A stretch of DNA of 64,000 bases from Gaetbulibacter_B jejuensis (GCF_039524015.1 NZ_BAAAGF010000001.1:1409799-1473798); one strand, 5' to 3'; positions 43,177-52,603 are shown, counted from the first letter of the stretch. The notes: generated by a model not told the origin, from the sequence alone. A program made the numbers and translations.

Positions 43177-43806
43177 ATGAAGACAGAGACGCAAATATTG
43201 GTTGATAAAGGTGAGATGCTTCCTTTAATGGAAGAATTTTACACTATTCAGGGAGAAGGTTATCACAAAGGAACAGCTGCTTACTTTATTAGAGTAGGAG
43301 GTTGTGATGTTGGTTGTCATTGGTGTGATGTGAAAGAAAGTTGGAATGCAGACATTCATCCGCCAACTGAAACGTCTAAAATTGTTGAAAATGCCGCTAA
43401 GTATAGTGACACTATAGTTGTTACAGGAGGTGAACCGTTAACTTGGGATATGACTGCTTTAACATCGCAGCTTAAAGCAAAAGGACTGCAAGTGCATATT
43501 GAAACATCTGGAGCTTATAAGCTAACAGGTACTTGGGATTGGATTTGTTTGTCTCCTAAAAAATTGAAATTACCAACTCAAGAAGTGTATGATAATGCTA
43601 ATGAGTTAAAAGTGATTGTTTATAATAAAGACGATTTTCGTTTTGCTGAAGAGCAAGCAGCAAAAGTAAATAAAGATTGTATTTTATACTTACAACCTGA
43701 GTGGAGCAAACGCGATAAAGTTGTTCCTGAAATTGTTGATTATGTAATGAAAAATCCTAAATGGAAAGTGTCGTTACAAACACATAAATATTTGAACATA
43801 CCATAA
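43177..43806 (+). CDS. queE: 7-carboxy-7-deazaguanine synthase QueE
   Basis: 209 residues. Radical SAM cluster C43-x3-C47-x2-C50 (GGCDVGCHWCD), with FYTIQGEGYHKG before it and VVTGGEPLTW after it, as in QueE. It makes the 7-deazaguanine core on the way to queuosine. No other que gene is in the window. A strong bidirectional terminator follows. Confidence 0.95.
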   Translation: MKTETQILVDKGEMLPLMEEFYTIQGEGYHKGTAAYFIRVGGCDVGCHWCDVKESWNADIHPPTETSKIVENAAKYSDTIVVTGGEPLTWDMTALTSQLKAKGLQVHIETSGAYKLTGTWDWICLSPKKLKLPTQEVYDNANELKVIVYNKDDFRFAEEQAAKVNKDCILYLQPEWSKRDKVVPEIVDYVMKNPKWKVSLQTHKYLNIP

Positions 43807-43810
43807 ATAA

Positions 43811-43840
43811 AAAAAGCCTTGAGAAATCAAGGCTTTTTTA
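43811..43840. terminator. bidirectional terminator after queE
   Basis: A 12-bp perfect stem (AAAAAGCCTTGA / TCAAGGCTTTTT) with a GAAA loop, between convergent genes. Confidence 0.92.
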
Positions 43841-43854
43841 GTGTTTCATATTTT

Positions 43855-44388
43855 TTATTTCATTGGAACAGCAACTCTTAGAGTTCCCCAAGCTAAATGC
43901 ATACTGCCTTCGTCGTCAAATGCTATAGAAAAAGCTTCAAGGCTTTTCTTGCCTTCGCTAACAGGAACTTCAACTCTTGCTACATCATTGCCTTTGTTAT
44001 AACTGTAAGCTCCCCAAACATCAACATCAGAATTTATAATAATGGTCCAAGATTTTTCACCAGGAATAGTAAACAGTGAGTAAGTGCCAGCTTTAACCTT
44101 TTTATCACCTACAGTAACATCTTTGTAAAACGTTATTTCAGTTGCTTCATTTGCTCCAGTTCGCCAAACTTCTCCATTTGGAGCTAAAGATTGAACTGTT
44201 CTGCCTTTTAGTTGAGGTCTGCTATAAATAACTTTGACAGTTTTTTCAGATACTCTGTGGCTACTTGGAAATGCAGCTGCATCCATAGGGCTTTTGTCAA
44301 GATCTTTAAAATCTTGAGCGTTCATACTAAATGAGACTAATAAAATTGCTAAACATGCTAGCTTGGATAAATTCATTACTTTTTTCAT
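43855..44388 (-). CDS. DUF2911 family secreted protein
   Basis: 177 residues with a signal peptide (1-24, VSFSMNAQ). The DUF2911 pattern is clear: VKVIYSRPQLKGR, LAPNGEVWRTGANEATEITF and KAGTYSLFTIPGEKSWTIIIN. Likely a periplasmic beta-sandwich; function unknown in the family. Confidence 0.88.
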   Translation of the reverse strand: MKKVMNLSKLACLAILLVSFSMNAQDFKDLDKSPMDAAAFPSSHRVSEKTVKVIYSRPQLKGRTVQSLAPNGEVWRTGANEATEITFYKDVTVGDKKVKAGTYSLFTIPGEKSWTIIINSDVDVWGAYSYNKGNDVARVEVPVSEGKKSLEAFSIAFDDEGSMHLAWGTLRVAVPMK

Positions 44389-44481
44389 ACGTTGTTTTAT
44401 TAAGTTTCTAAATTTAAGATTTCACTTATAAAAAATAGAGTTAAGATTGTTAATTTTTGTTAAACAAAAATCGTGCTAAGT

Positions 44482-45750
44482 TTATTGTTTAATGAATTTT
44501 AGAGACTGTCTTTGGAAATTATTATGGAAGTTTATAAAGTAAGTTCCAGATGAAAGCGAACTCACATCAAAGGTGTAATGCTTTTCAATTTCAGTTGAAG
44601 TAATGATTTCTCTTGAAAGCTGTTTTATGTAAATTCCTTTACTGTCGTATAGCTCAATTAGTAGATTATCATTGTTGTGAAAGTAAATGCTAAACTCTAG
44701 TGTTGTGTCTACAGGATTATTTTTAATATGAATATCAAGTGTTTTTGAGTTGGATTCTACTTCGCTAATGTTCAAAGAGGCATCCGTAAATTTATAGATA
44801 GAAGTTCCTGAGGCATAAGCTAAAGCAGGACTAATAATAAAAATCCTATTTAGATTCGAGCCAACATTTAGGTTCGTCCAAGTTTGTCCACCATCTACTG
44901 TTTCATAAAAACCAGTAGTATGTCCTCCCATCCAACCTTTGTTTTCATTGATAAAACCAACCGCTTGAACATCGGTTTCAGGTGCGTCATAACTGTTCCA
45001 TGTGGTTCCACTATCAACGGATTTTATCAATTTTCCAGGATTGGGAGCTATAGAAGAAATCGCTCCAAAAAATACATTAGGTACATTTTCTAAAATCTGA
45101 AATTTCCACACATATTCTCCAGGTATATTAGAATTAAATAGTTCTGTCCAAGTACTTCCTCCATCAGTGGTTTTAAGTACACAGGCACCATTTGCATTAC
45201 TTCCGCAAGCATAACCTATCAATTCATTAATAAACTTAATCTCTACTAGTGCATTAGCATAAGCAGACATATCAATGTATTGCCAATTTAAACCACTATC
45301 AGTGGACTTTATAATGTAAGCAGGAGTAAAATAGGCTCCACAACCATAAATTGTTGAACTACCTACAGCATTCAAACCACAAATAGCTTGAGGGTTTGGA
45401 GAGATATTGGTGACTTCAGTCCAAGTTGTCCCACCATCATTTGTTGAGAAAAATTTACCATTTAAAGTCCCTAAAAAACCAATGCTTTCATTAATGAATT
45501 CAATATTTCTAAAGTAGTAGCTGCCACCTAAATCACTAGAACTAGCTTGTTCTGTCCAAGTGTCACCACCATCAGTAGTTTTAAAAACTGCTGCATAATA
45601 ACCATTCGCAGCCCAACCAGTATTGTCGTTTATAAAGAAAACATCATCAAAACGTTGTCCATTTATGTTAGGAGTAATTGAAGTAGGTTGCCATGTTTGA
45701 CTAAATAGTACAAAAGGCAAAAGGTAAACGAGTAGGCTTAAGTGTTTCAT
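44482..45750 (-). CDS. YCF48/BNR-like propeller protein with T9SS type A signal
   Basis: 422 residues from the ATG at 45750, which begins a proper signal peptide (MKHLSLLVYLLPFVLFSQ); an ATG 48 bases upstream is in frame but would bury it. Six or more Asp-box loops (TTDGGDTWTE, STNDGGTTWTE, STDSGLNWQY, TTDGGSTWTEL, TVDGGQTWTNL) form a predicted propeller. The last ~85 residues (IHIKNNPVDTTLEFSI ... SLKFIKQ) are a type A sorting domain, so it is T9SS cargo. Similar in plan to the gene at 1848. Confidence 0.88.
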   Translation of the reverse strand: MKHLSLLVYLLPFVLFSQTWQPTSITPNINGQRFDDVFFINDNTGWAANGYYAAVFKTTDGGDTWTEQASSSDLGGSYYFRNIEFINESIGFLGTLNGKFFSTNDGGTTWTEVTNISPNPQAICGLNAVGSSTIYGCGAYFTPAYIIKSTDSGLNWQYIDMSAYANALVEIKFINELIGYACGSNANGACVLKTTDGGSTWTELFNSNIPGEYVWKFQILENVPNVFFGAISSIAPNPGKLIKSVDSGTTWNSYDAPETDVQAVGFINENKGWMGGHTTGFYETVDGGQTWTNLNVGSNLNRIFIISPALAYASGTSIYKFTDASLNISEVESNSKTLDIHIKNNPVDTTLEFSIYFHNNDNLLIELYDSKGIYIKQLSREIITSTEIEKHYTFDVSSLSSGTYFINFHNNFQRQSLKFIKQ

Positions 45751-45918
45751 TTTGTAAATATAAATAACAAAATACAGTTGAATAACTTTTTTATTCATGA
45801 TAATTTATGGTTTTTAGTTTTAATTTGTAATTGAAATGTTGATTATGTTTTTTATTTTGTAATCTTAAATGAATATTTGCTTCATAATATGTAACAATTG
45901 ATATAAAAAAGAGAAATT

Positions 45919-47580
45919 ATGTGTGGAATTGTATGTGCATTTGATTTAAAGCAGAAAACAGAAGATTTAAGACCTCAAATATTAGAAATGTCAAAAAGAA
46001 TCCGTCATCGTGGTCCAGACTGGAGCGGAATTTTTGATAACGATAAAGCGATTATGGCGCATGAGCGTTTAGCGATTGTTGATCCTGCTTCAGGAAAACA
46101 ACCTTTGTTTTCGGAAGATAAGAGATTTGTTTTAGCGGCTAATGGAGAAATATATAACCACAGAGAGTTGCGTAAACAATTTCCTGATTATAAGTTTCAA
46201 ACTGAAAGTGATTGTGAGGTTATTTTGGCGTTGTATCAAGAAAAAGGAACTGATTTTGTTGATGAGCTTAATGGTATTTTTGGTTTTGCAATTTATGATG
46301 TTGAAAAAGACGAATATTTTGTAGCTAGAGACCACATGGGAATCATTCCATTATACATTGGATGGGATCAAAACGGAACCTTTTATGTAGCATCAGAACT
46401 AAAAGCGCTTGAAGGTGTTTGCACAAAAATTGAACTATTTTCTCCAGGTCATTATATGTCTAGTAAAGATGGTGAGTTTGTGCAATGGCATAAACGTGAG
46501 TGGACTGATTATGATGCGGTAAAAGACAACGAAACAAGTATTTCAAAAATAAAAGAAGCACTTGAAGCAGCTGTTCACAGACAGTTAATGAGCGATGTGC
46601 CTTATGGTGTTTTACTTTCAGGAGGATTAGATTCTTCGGTGACTTCAGAAATTGCAAAAAAATATGCTCAAAAACGTATTGAAAGTGATGACACTTCAGA
46701 TGCTTGGTGGCCTCAATTACACTCCTTTTCAGTAGGACTTGAAGGGTCTCCAGATTTGGCTGCAGCACAAAAAGTGGCAGACCATATTGGAACTGTTCAC
46801 CACGAAATAAAGTTTACCATTCAAGAAGGGTTAGATGCGGTAAGAGACGTAATTTATCAGCTAGAAACCTATGATATTACAACTATTCGCGCGAGTACAC
46901 CAATGTATTTAATGGCAAGAGTTATTAAGTCTATGGGAATAAAAATGGTGTTGTCTGGAGAAGGTGCTGACGAATTATTTGGTGGTTATCTGTACTTTCA
47001 TAAAGCACCAAATGCAAAAGAGTTTCATGAAGAAACGGTTCGTAAATTAAGTAAACTGCATATGTATGATTGCTTAAGAGCAAACAAGAGTTTAGCAGCT
47101 TGGGGAATTGAAGGTCGTGTACCGTTTTTAGATAAAGAATTCATGGATGTGGCAATGAGTATCAACCCTCAAGATAAAATGATTACACCAGAACGTATGG
47201 AAAAATGGGTAGTGAGAAAAGCTTTTGAAGATATGCTACCAGAGAGCGTAGCTTGGAGACAAAAAGAACAGTTTAGTGATGGTGTTGGTTATAGTTGGAT
47301 TGACACTTTGAAAGAAGTAGTGAATGAAGAAGTAACCGATGAGCAAATGAAGAATGCGCATTTTAGGTTCCCGATACAAACACCTCAAAATAAAGAAGAG
47401 TTTTATTATCGTTCTATTTTTGAAGAGCATTTTCCAAGTGATGCAGCTGCATTAAGCGTACCACAAGAACCTAGTGTAGCATGCAGTACAAAAATTGCTT
47501 TAGAGTGGGATGAAGCATTCAAAAACATGAATGACCCAAGTGGAAGAGCAGTTGCAAAAGTACATACTGATGCATATTAA
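45919..47580 (+). CDS. asnB: glutamine-hydrolysing asparagine synthase B
   Basis: 553 residues. N-terminal glutaminase with catalytic C2 (MCGIVCAFD), RHRGPDWSGIF, GEIYNHRELR; C-terminal synthase with PP-loop VLLSGGLDSSVTSEIA, SVGLEGSPDLAAA and LSGEGADELFGGY. Full length for class B. It makes asparagine from aspartate and glutamine. A strong terminator follows. Confidence 0.97.
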   Translation: MCGIVCAFDLKQKTEDLRPQILEMSKRIRHRGPDWSGIFDNDKAIMAHERLAIVDPASGKQPLFSEDKRFVLAANGEIYNHRELRKQFPDYKFQTESDCEVILALYQEKGTDFVDELNGIFGFAIYDVEKDEYFVARDHMGIIPLYIGWDQNGTFYVASELKALEGVCTKIELFSPGHYMSSKDGEFVQWHKREWTDYDAVKDNETSISKIKEALEAAVHRQLMSDVPYGVLLSGGLDSSVTSEIAKKYAQKRIESDDTSDAWWPQLHSFSVGLEGSPDLAAAQKVADHIGTVHHEIKFTIQEGLDAVRDVIYQLETYDITTIRASTPMYLMARVIKSMGIKMVLSGEGADELFGGYLYFHKAPNAKEFHEETVRKLSKLHMYDCLRANKSLAAWGIEGRVPFLDKEFMDVAMSINPQDKMITPERMEKWVVRKAFEDMLPESVAWRQKEQFSDGVGYSWIDTLKEVVNEEVTDEQMKNAHFRFPIQTPQNKEEFYYRSIFEEHFPSDAAALSVPQEPSVACSTKIALEWDEAFKNMNDPSGRAVAKVHTDAY

Positions 47581-47601
47581 TTTTAATAACCTATAAGAAG
47601 G

Positions 47602-47630
47602 AAAGCCGGTTTTTAACCGGCTTTTTTATT
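47602..47630 (+). terminator. asnB terminator
   Basis: A 10-bp GC-rich stem (AAAGCCGGTT / AACCGGCTTT) with a TTT loop and a T run. Confidence 0.92.
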
Positions 47631-47659
47631 TTAAAAATAATTACTTTTAAACACTAGGC

Positions 47660-47684
47660 TAACCCAATGTATTATTTTGGGTTA
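47660..47684. repeat. inverted repeat in the asnB/XRE gap
   Basis: TAACCCAA-N9-TTGGGTTA, an 8-bp perfect inverted repeat. Possible operator or weak hairpin; nothing else marks its role. Confidence 0.35.
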
Positions 47685-47733
47685 TCATGTGAGTTTGCTT
47701 AATGAAGGCTTAAAACCCTTATAAAACCTAACA

Positions 47734-47762
47734 ATGACATATAGATGACATTTAAATGTCGT
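47734..47762 (+). promoter_or_regulatory. candidate operator: phased TGACAT half-sites before the XRE gene
   Basis: ATGACAT occurs at 47734-47740 and again at 47745-47751 (11 nt apart, one helical turn), and the second copy is half of a perfect 14-bp palindrome GACATTTAAATGTC (47747-47760). The array ends 50 nt before the XRE gene start. Phased half-sites of this kind suit autoregulation by that protein. Confidence 0.5.
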
Positions 47763-47811
47763 GTTAAAATCCAATAACCTGAAGTAGATTTGTACCAGAA
47801 AAATAATCAAA

Positions 47812-48381
47812 ATGAATAAAAATTCTTTAAGCGAAAATTTAACCTATCAGCGAAAGCTAAAAGGGTATACGCAAGAGCAACTTTCTGATAAAACTACTGT
47901 TACGGTTAGAACCATTCAGCGTATAGAAAAAGGTGATGTGCAGCCACATCTTCAAACGGTAAAACTGTTGGCAGCAGGTCTTGAAATAGAGATTGACGAA
48001 TTACTAATTCTTGAAGACCCCAAGGAGGAAGTCATACAACGCAAATGGATGTTGTTGCTTCATGGTTCTCCTTTTTTAGGATTGATTATTCCATTTGGAA
48101 GTATTTTGTTTCCTCTTTTTCTTTGGATTCATAAAGCTGAAGATAGTAAGGTGTATGATGCACATGGTAGAGCAATTGTAAATTTTCATGGAACAATTAC
48201 CTTGTTGTTCTTTTTGTCGTTACTATCCTTTTTTATCATTCCTGGTTACAATTTTTTTATTTCAGGAGCGATTGTGCTTTTTGCTATTATCATTACGATA
48301 TATAATATTTCAAGATCGCTACAAACGGGAACTTTTAAGTATCCATTTTCAATCTCTTTTTTGAAACCAAAAGAAGCATAA
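47812..48381 (+). CDS. XRE-family HTH regulator fused to a DUF4870 membrane domain
   Basis: 189 residues. An HTH_3 domain (about 7-62: LSENLTYQRKLKGYTQEQLSD, TVRTIQRIEKGDVQPHLQTV) is fused to four predicted membrane helices (about 80-175), with the DUF4870 motif YDAHGRAIVNFHGTIT. It is thus a membrane-anchored DNA-binding protein. The CPBP protease gene follows by 23 nt and could be its functional partner, for instance in membrane signal sensing; that is inference. Confidence 0.9.
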   Translation: MNKNSLSENLTYQRKLKGYTQEQLSDKTTVTVRTIQRIEKGDVQPHLQTVKLLAAGLEIEIDELLILEDPKEEVIQRKWMLLLHGSPFLGLIIPFGSILFPLFLWIHKAEDSKVYDAHGRAIVNFHGTITLLFFLSLLSFFIIPGYNFFISGAIVLFAIIITIYNISRSLQTGTFKYPFSISFLKPKEA

Positions 48382-48404
48382 CTTTAATTTAAACGTAATT
48401 TCAA

Positions 48405-49124
48405 ATGTTAGGATTATTAATAATACTAGTAATCTCATGGGCACTCTTACGCTTTATTGAGAAAAAAAATATCGATGTTTTAGGTATCATTCCTTATTCA
48501 AATAGAGTGCTTCAATTCTTCATAGGACTTGTGTTTATGATGCTTCTGTGTCTTTTGATGGTAGTTACTGAAGCATATATTTTAAATGTGAAGTGGAAAC
48601 TAAAAGAGACTGTTGACTTCAGTTTAATATTTCAATCTTTTATCTATCACATCAAATCAGCTTTGACCGAAGATTTAGTCTTTCGTGGAGCGTTGCTATA
48701 TATACTAATTCAAAGAATTGGGTCAAAAAAGGCTATTCTGCTATCAGCATTGTGTTTTGGAGTTTACCATGTATTCTCGTATGGTATGATGGAAGAAAGA
48801 ATAATACCTATCGTGTATGTGATTTTAGTAACAGGATTTACAGGCTATGTTTGGGCCTACACATTTTATAAAACAAAGTCAATTATGTTAGGTTTAGGGT
48901 TTCACTTAGGCTATAACTTTTTAATGACGTTCTTTTATGAATCCTATCCGTATGGAGAATTGATGTTTATAGAACTATCAAAAACCGCTCCGCAAGATTG
49001 GAATTGGATTTTATTTAATTTATTTAAAGGATTATTTCCATCTATCATAACATTGGTATTTGTTAATTATTTGATTAAATCAAGTTGTGTAATTAGTTTA
49101 AGGAACAACAACTCAAAATCATGA
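48405..49124 (+). CDS. CPBP family intramembrane metalloprotease
   Basis: 239 residues, about seven membrane helices. Conserved motifs: E89-D90-x3-R94 (TEDLVFRGALLY; the usual form is EExxxR), F-x3-H with H122 (FGVYHVFSYG) and H167-x3-N171 (FHLGYNFLM). These carry the glutamate and histidine active site of CAAX-type (Rce1/ABI) proteases. Lies just after the XRE/DUF4870 gene, probably in one operon. Confidence 0.9.
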   Translation: MLGLLIILVISWALLRFIEKKNIDVLGIIPYSNRVLQFFIGLVFMMLLCLLMVVTEAYILNVKWKLKETVDFSLIFQSFIYHIKSALTEDLVFRGALLYILIQRIGSKKAILLSALCFGVYHVFSYGMMEERIIPIVYVILVTGFTGYVWAYTFYKTKSIMLGLGFHLGYNFLMTFFYESYPYGELMFIELSKTAPQDWNWILFNLFKGLFPSIITLVFVNYLIKSSCVISLRNNNSKS

Positions 49125-49334
49125 TTTATTAAGGTAATTCTAATAAACTATAAACGCATTAAAACCTCTCTAATGCATTTTTGTGTTTTATCCTTTTTTA
49201 TGCAGTCTAAAAAAATTCCAAAATCAAATTTGAGGTGCTTTTTAGACGTTTTAAGGCACTTTTGAGTAATTAACAAATGTTGATAATTTATTAACTAACT
49301 CGTTAAAATACTTTTAAAAGGCATGATAATTTGT

Positions 49335-49342
49335 TATCTTTG
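49335..49342 (+). promoter_or_regulatory. gyrB promoter -7 element
   Basis: TATCTTTG matches TAnnTTTG, 73 nt before the gyrB ATG. The hairpin at 49354 falls inside the predicted leader. Confidence 0.55.
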
Positions 49343-49353
49343 TTAGTATCTCA

Positions 49354-49380
49354 AAAGAGACGCAATTAGCGTCTTTTTTT
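49354..49380 (+). terminator. terminator-like hairpin inside the gyrB leader
   Basis: AAAAGAGACGC / GCGTCTTTTTT with a 5-nt AATTA loop and a run of Ts; 11 pairs with one G-T. It lies 11 nt downstream of the -7 element and 36 nt before the ATG. It may end transcripts of the CPBP gene or act as an attenuator for gyrB. Confidence 0.7.
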
Positions 49381-49415
49381 CTGTAAAATAAGAACTAAAT
49401 CATATTAAAATAAAA

Positions 49416-51353
49416 ATGAGCGAAGAAAACAAAAAACAGTATGGTGCAGACAGTATCCAAGCCCTTGAGGGAATGGAGCACGTGCGTATGCGTCCATCGA
49501 TGTACATTGGAGACGTAGGTGTAAGAGGTTTACACCATTTGGTTTATGAAGTAGTTGATAACTCCATTGATGAAGCTTTAGCAGGACATTGTGATAATAT
49601 CACAGTAACTATAAATGAGGATAACTCAATTACCACAGAGGATGACGGTCGTGGTATTCCAGTTGGATTACACAAAAAAGAAGGTGTTTCGGCATTAGAA
49701 GTTGTAATGACTAAAATTGGAGCTGGAGGTAAGTTTGATAAAGATTCTTATAAAGTATCAGGTGGACTTCATGGTGTTGGTGTAAGTTGTGTTAATGCAT
49801 TATCTGAACACTTAAAAGCCACTGTTCACAGAGAAGGAAAAATTTGGGAACAAGAATACGAAAGAGGTAAAACTTTATACCCTGTAAAAACTATTGGTGA
49901 TTCAGATAAAACAGGAACCATTGTAACTTTTAAACCAGATCCACAAATATTTCAACAAACACTAGAGTACAATTACGATACTTTAGCTAGTAGAATGCGC
50001 GAGTTGGCATACCTTAATAAAGGTATTACAGTACATTTAGTTGACAAACGTCACAAAAAAGAAGACGGAAGTTTCGAAGGAGAAACATTCCATTCAGAAG
50101 AAGGACTTTCAGAATTTGTGAAGTTTTTAGATGGTAACAGAGAGCCTTTAATGAACGATGTTATTTCTTTTGAAGGAGAAAAGAACGGAGTTCCTGTTGA
50201 GGTTGCTATGGTTTACAATACGTCGTATGCAGAAAACTTGCATTCGTATGTAAACAACATTAATACGCACGAAGGAGGAACGCATCTTTCGGGTTTCCGT
50301 CGTGGTTTGACACATACTTTAAAAAAGTATGCTGATGAGTCTGGAATGTTAGATAAGCTAAAGTTTGATATTGCAGGAGATGATTTCCGTGAAGGATTAA
50401 CAGCTATTGTATCAGTAAAAGTTGCTGAACCTCAATTTGAAGGGCAAACAAAAACTAAACTAGGGAACAGAGAAGTATCTGCTTCAGTAAGTCAAGCGGT
50501 TTCTGAAATGTTAACTGATTATTTAGAAGAACATCCTGAAGACGCTAAAACCATTGTTCAAAAGGTAATTCTTGCAGCACAAGCACGTCATGCAGCGCAA
50601 AAAGCACGTGAAATGGTACAGCGTAAAACTGTAATGAGCATTGGAGGTTTACCAGGAAAACTGAGTGACTGTTCAGAGCAAGACCCAGAAAAATGTGAAG
50701 TATTCCTTGTAGAGGGAGATTCGGCAGGTGGAACTGCAAAACAAGGTCGTGACAGAGCATTTCAAGCTATTCTTCCACTACGTGGTAAAATATTGAATGT
50801 TGAAAAAGCAATGACGCACAAAGTGTTTGAAAACGAGGAAATTAAAAATATCTTCACAGCACTAGGTGTTACCATTGGTACTGAGGAAGATAGTAAAGCG
50901 TTAAACTTATCGAAATTACGTTATCACAAAGTAGTTATTATGTGTGATGCCGATATTGATGGTAGCCACATTGCAACACTAATTTTAACGTTCTTCTTTA
51001 GATACATGAAAGAACTTATTGAAAACGGTCATATTTACATCGCAACACCACCTTTATATTTAGTGAAGAAAGGTCAAAAGAAAAGCTATGCGTGGACTGA
51101 TAAAGAACGTGATGCAATTGCCGAAGAATTTGGAGGCAGTGTAAGTGTGCAGCGTTATAAGGGTCTTGGAGAGATGAATGCTGAGCAGCTTTGGGACACA
51201 ACAATGAATCCAGAGTTTAGAACACTACGTCAAGTAAATATTGATAATGGTGGAGAAGCAGATCGTATCTTCTCAATGTTAATGGGAGACGAAGTACCAC
51301 CTCGTAGGGAGTTTATTGAAAAGAATGCTATTTACGCTAATATTGATGCGTAA
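49416..51353 (+). CDS. gyrB: DNA gyrase subunit B
   Basis: 645 residues, the compact gyrase length. GHKL ATPase (RPSMYIGDVGVRGLHHL, EVVDNSIDEALAGHCD, DDGRGIPVGLH, GGLHGVGVSCVNALS), transducer domain, Toprim (VEGDSAGGTAKQGRDR, DADIDGSHIATLIL) and the C-terminal gyrase B tail (QRYKGLGEMNAEQLWDTTM). Subunit A is not in the window. Followed by a strong terminator. Confidence 0.97.
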   Translation: MSEENKKQYGADSIQALEGMEHVRMRPSMYIGDVGVRGLHHLVYEVVDNSIDEALAGHCDNITVTINEDNSITTEDDGRGIPVGLHKKEGVSALEVVMTKIGAGGKFDKDSYKVSGGLHGVGVSCVNALSEHLKATVHREGKIWEQEYERGKTLYPVKTIGDSDKTGTIVTFKPDPQIFQQTLEYNYDTLASRMRELAYLNKGITVHLVDKRHKKEDGSFEGETFHSEEGLSEFVKFLDGNREPLMNDVISFEGEKNGVPVEVAMVYNTSYAENLHSYVNNINTHEGGTHLSGFRRGLTHTLKKYADESGMLDKLKFDIAGDDFREGLTAIVSVKVAEPQFEGQTKTKLGNREVSASVSQAVSEMLTDYLEEHPEDAKTIVQKVILAAQARHAAQKAREMVQRKTVMSIGGLPGKLSDCSEQDPEKCEVFLVEGDSAGGTAKQGRDRAFQAILPLRGKILNVEKAMTHKVFENEEIKNIFTALGVTIGTEEDSKALNLSKLRYHKVVIMCDADIDGSHIATLILTFFFRYMKELIENGHIYIATPPLYLVKKGQKKSYAWTDKERDAIAEEFGGSVSVQRYKGLGEMNAEQLWDTTMNPEFRTLRQVNIDNGGEADRIFSMLMGDEVPPRREFIEKNAIYANIDA

Positions 51354-51376
51354 TTAATAGTAGCTATTATTATACT

Positions 51377-51409
51377 AAAAGCGAATACATTTTGTATTCG
51401 CTTTTTTTT
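51377..51409 (+). terminator. gyrB terminator
   Basis: A 13-bp perfect stem (AAAAGCGAATACA / TGTATTCGCTTTT) with a TTT loop and T run. Confidence 0.93.
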
Positions 51410-51515
51410 GTGCTGAAAAAAATAAAGTATCGATAAAGTGCAATTTTTTAACGATAAAATACGTTATAATCATAAATTTTACTATTTTCACCAAAAATTT
51501 AATCTACTTAGTATT

Positions 51516-52529
51516 ATGAAAAAATGTGTTCTGTTCATGCTGTTTGTAACTGCAGTTACAATTACAAATGCACAAGAAAACGTAAATGACCTATTAACAG
51601 CAGGTGTTGAGGATGCCCAACGATTTACGGCAGATTATATAGCTCCAGCTTCTGAAGGAGTGGCTTTCGGAATCAACAATGGTTGGTTTAACAATGCAAA
51701 AGCACCAAAACGTTTTGGTTTTGAAATTTCTATTATGGGAAATGCTTCTTTGATTAAAGATGAAAAAAAATCTTTTGAAATGAATGTAGCAGATTATGAA
51801 AATATTAGATTTCCTGATAATAGTCCTACAAAAACCGTAGCTACAGCTTTAGGGCATAATGATCCTGATATTACAGTTATTGCAACCTATGACGATCCTA
51901 TTTTTGGAGCACAAGAAGTGGAAATAACCTTACCTACAGGTATTGGTTCAGAAAACATAAACTTAATACCAACAGCATTTTTACAAGCTAGTTTTTCACC
52001 TTTTAAAGGTACTCAGCTAAAAGGACGCTTTTTTCCTAAGGTAGATACTGATGATGTTAAAGTAGGATTCTATGGTTTTGGTATACAACAAGAATTTACA
52101 TCATGGTTACCAGCAGACAAAGTATTTCCTGTTGCTATTTCTGGTTTAATAGCCTACACGCATTTAGATGGAAGCTATGATTTTACTGATGGTGAATATG
52201 TAGAAGGAGAAAACCAAAAAATAGATACTGAAGTTAACACAATGCTTTTTGAATTAATAGTTGGTACTAAATTAAAAGTAATCAACTTTTATGGTGGTTT
52301 AGGGTATATTACAGGAACATCAACAACCGATTTATTAGGAACTTATAGAGTAACCGATGGTGTTTTATTTTCAGAAGAAATAATTGACCCATTTTCGGTT
52401 GAACAAGATATATCAGGAATTAGAGCAACTGTTGGAGCCAATTTAAAATTAGGTTTTTTTGGTATCAATGCTGACTATACAGTAGCAGAGTTTGATAGCG
52501 CAAGTTTAGGTCTTAATTTTTCGTTTTAA
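51516..52529 (+). CDS. DUF6588 family outer-membrane protein
   Basis: 337 residues from the ATG at 51516, which opens a signal peptide (MKKCVLFMLFVTAVTITNAQ); a longer reading from 51438 would add 26 unlikely residues. The body is beta-rich with GVAFGINNGWFNNAKAPKRFG, FQASFSPFKGTQLKGRFFPK and a C-terminal phenylalanine (LGLNFSF), as in DUF6588 barrels. Probably an outer-membrane protein; function unknown. Confidence 0.82.
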   Translation: MKKCVLFMLFVTAVTITNAQENVNDLLTAGVEDAQRFTADYIAPASEGVAFGINNGWFNNAKAPKRFGFEISIMGNASLIKDEKKSFEMNVADYENIRFPDNSPTKTVATALGHNDPDITVIATYDDPIFGAQEVEITLPTGIGSENINLIPTAFLQASFSPFKGTQLKGRFFPKVDTDDVKVGFYGFGIQQEFTSWLPADKVFPVAISGLIAYTHLDGSYDFTDGEYVEGENQKIDTEVNTMLFELIVGTKLKVINFYGGLGYITGTSTTDLLGTYRVTDGVLFSEEIIDPFSVEQDISGIRATVGANLKLGFFGINADYTVAEFDSASLGLNFSF

Positions 52530-52552
52530 ACTTGGTTAATAATAGATTTAAC

Positions 52553-52580
52553 AAAGGCACAAGATTATTCTTGTGCTTTT
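52553..52580 (+). terminator. terminator after the DUF6588 gene
   Basis: GCACAAGA-TTAT-TCTTGTGC stem (8 bp, extended by a G-T and A-T pairs) with a T run. Confidence 0.82.
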
Positions 52581-52603
52581 TTCATTTACAGTATAATAAT
52601 TTG

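Noticed and set aside
45751..45798. Longer N-terminus for the T9SS type A propeller protein
   Set aside because: It would place 16 residues before a complete signal peptide.
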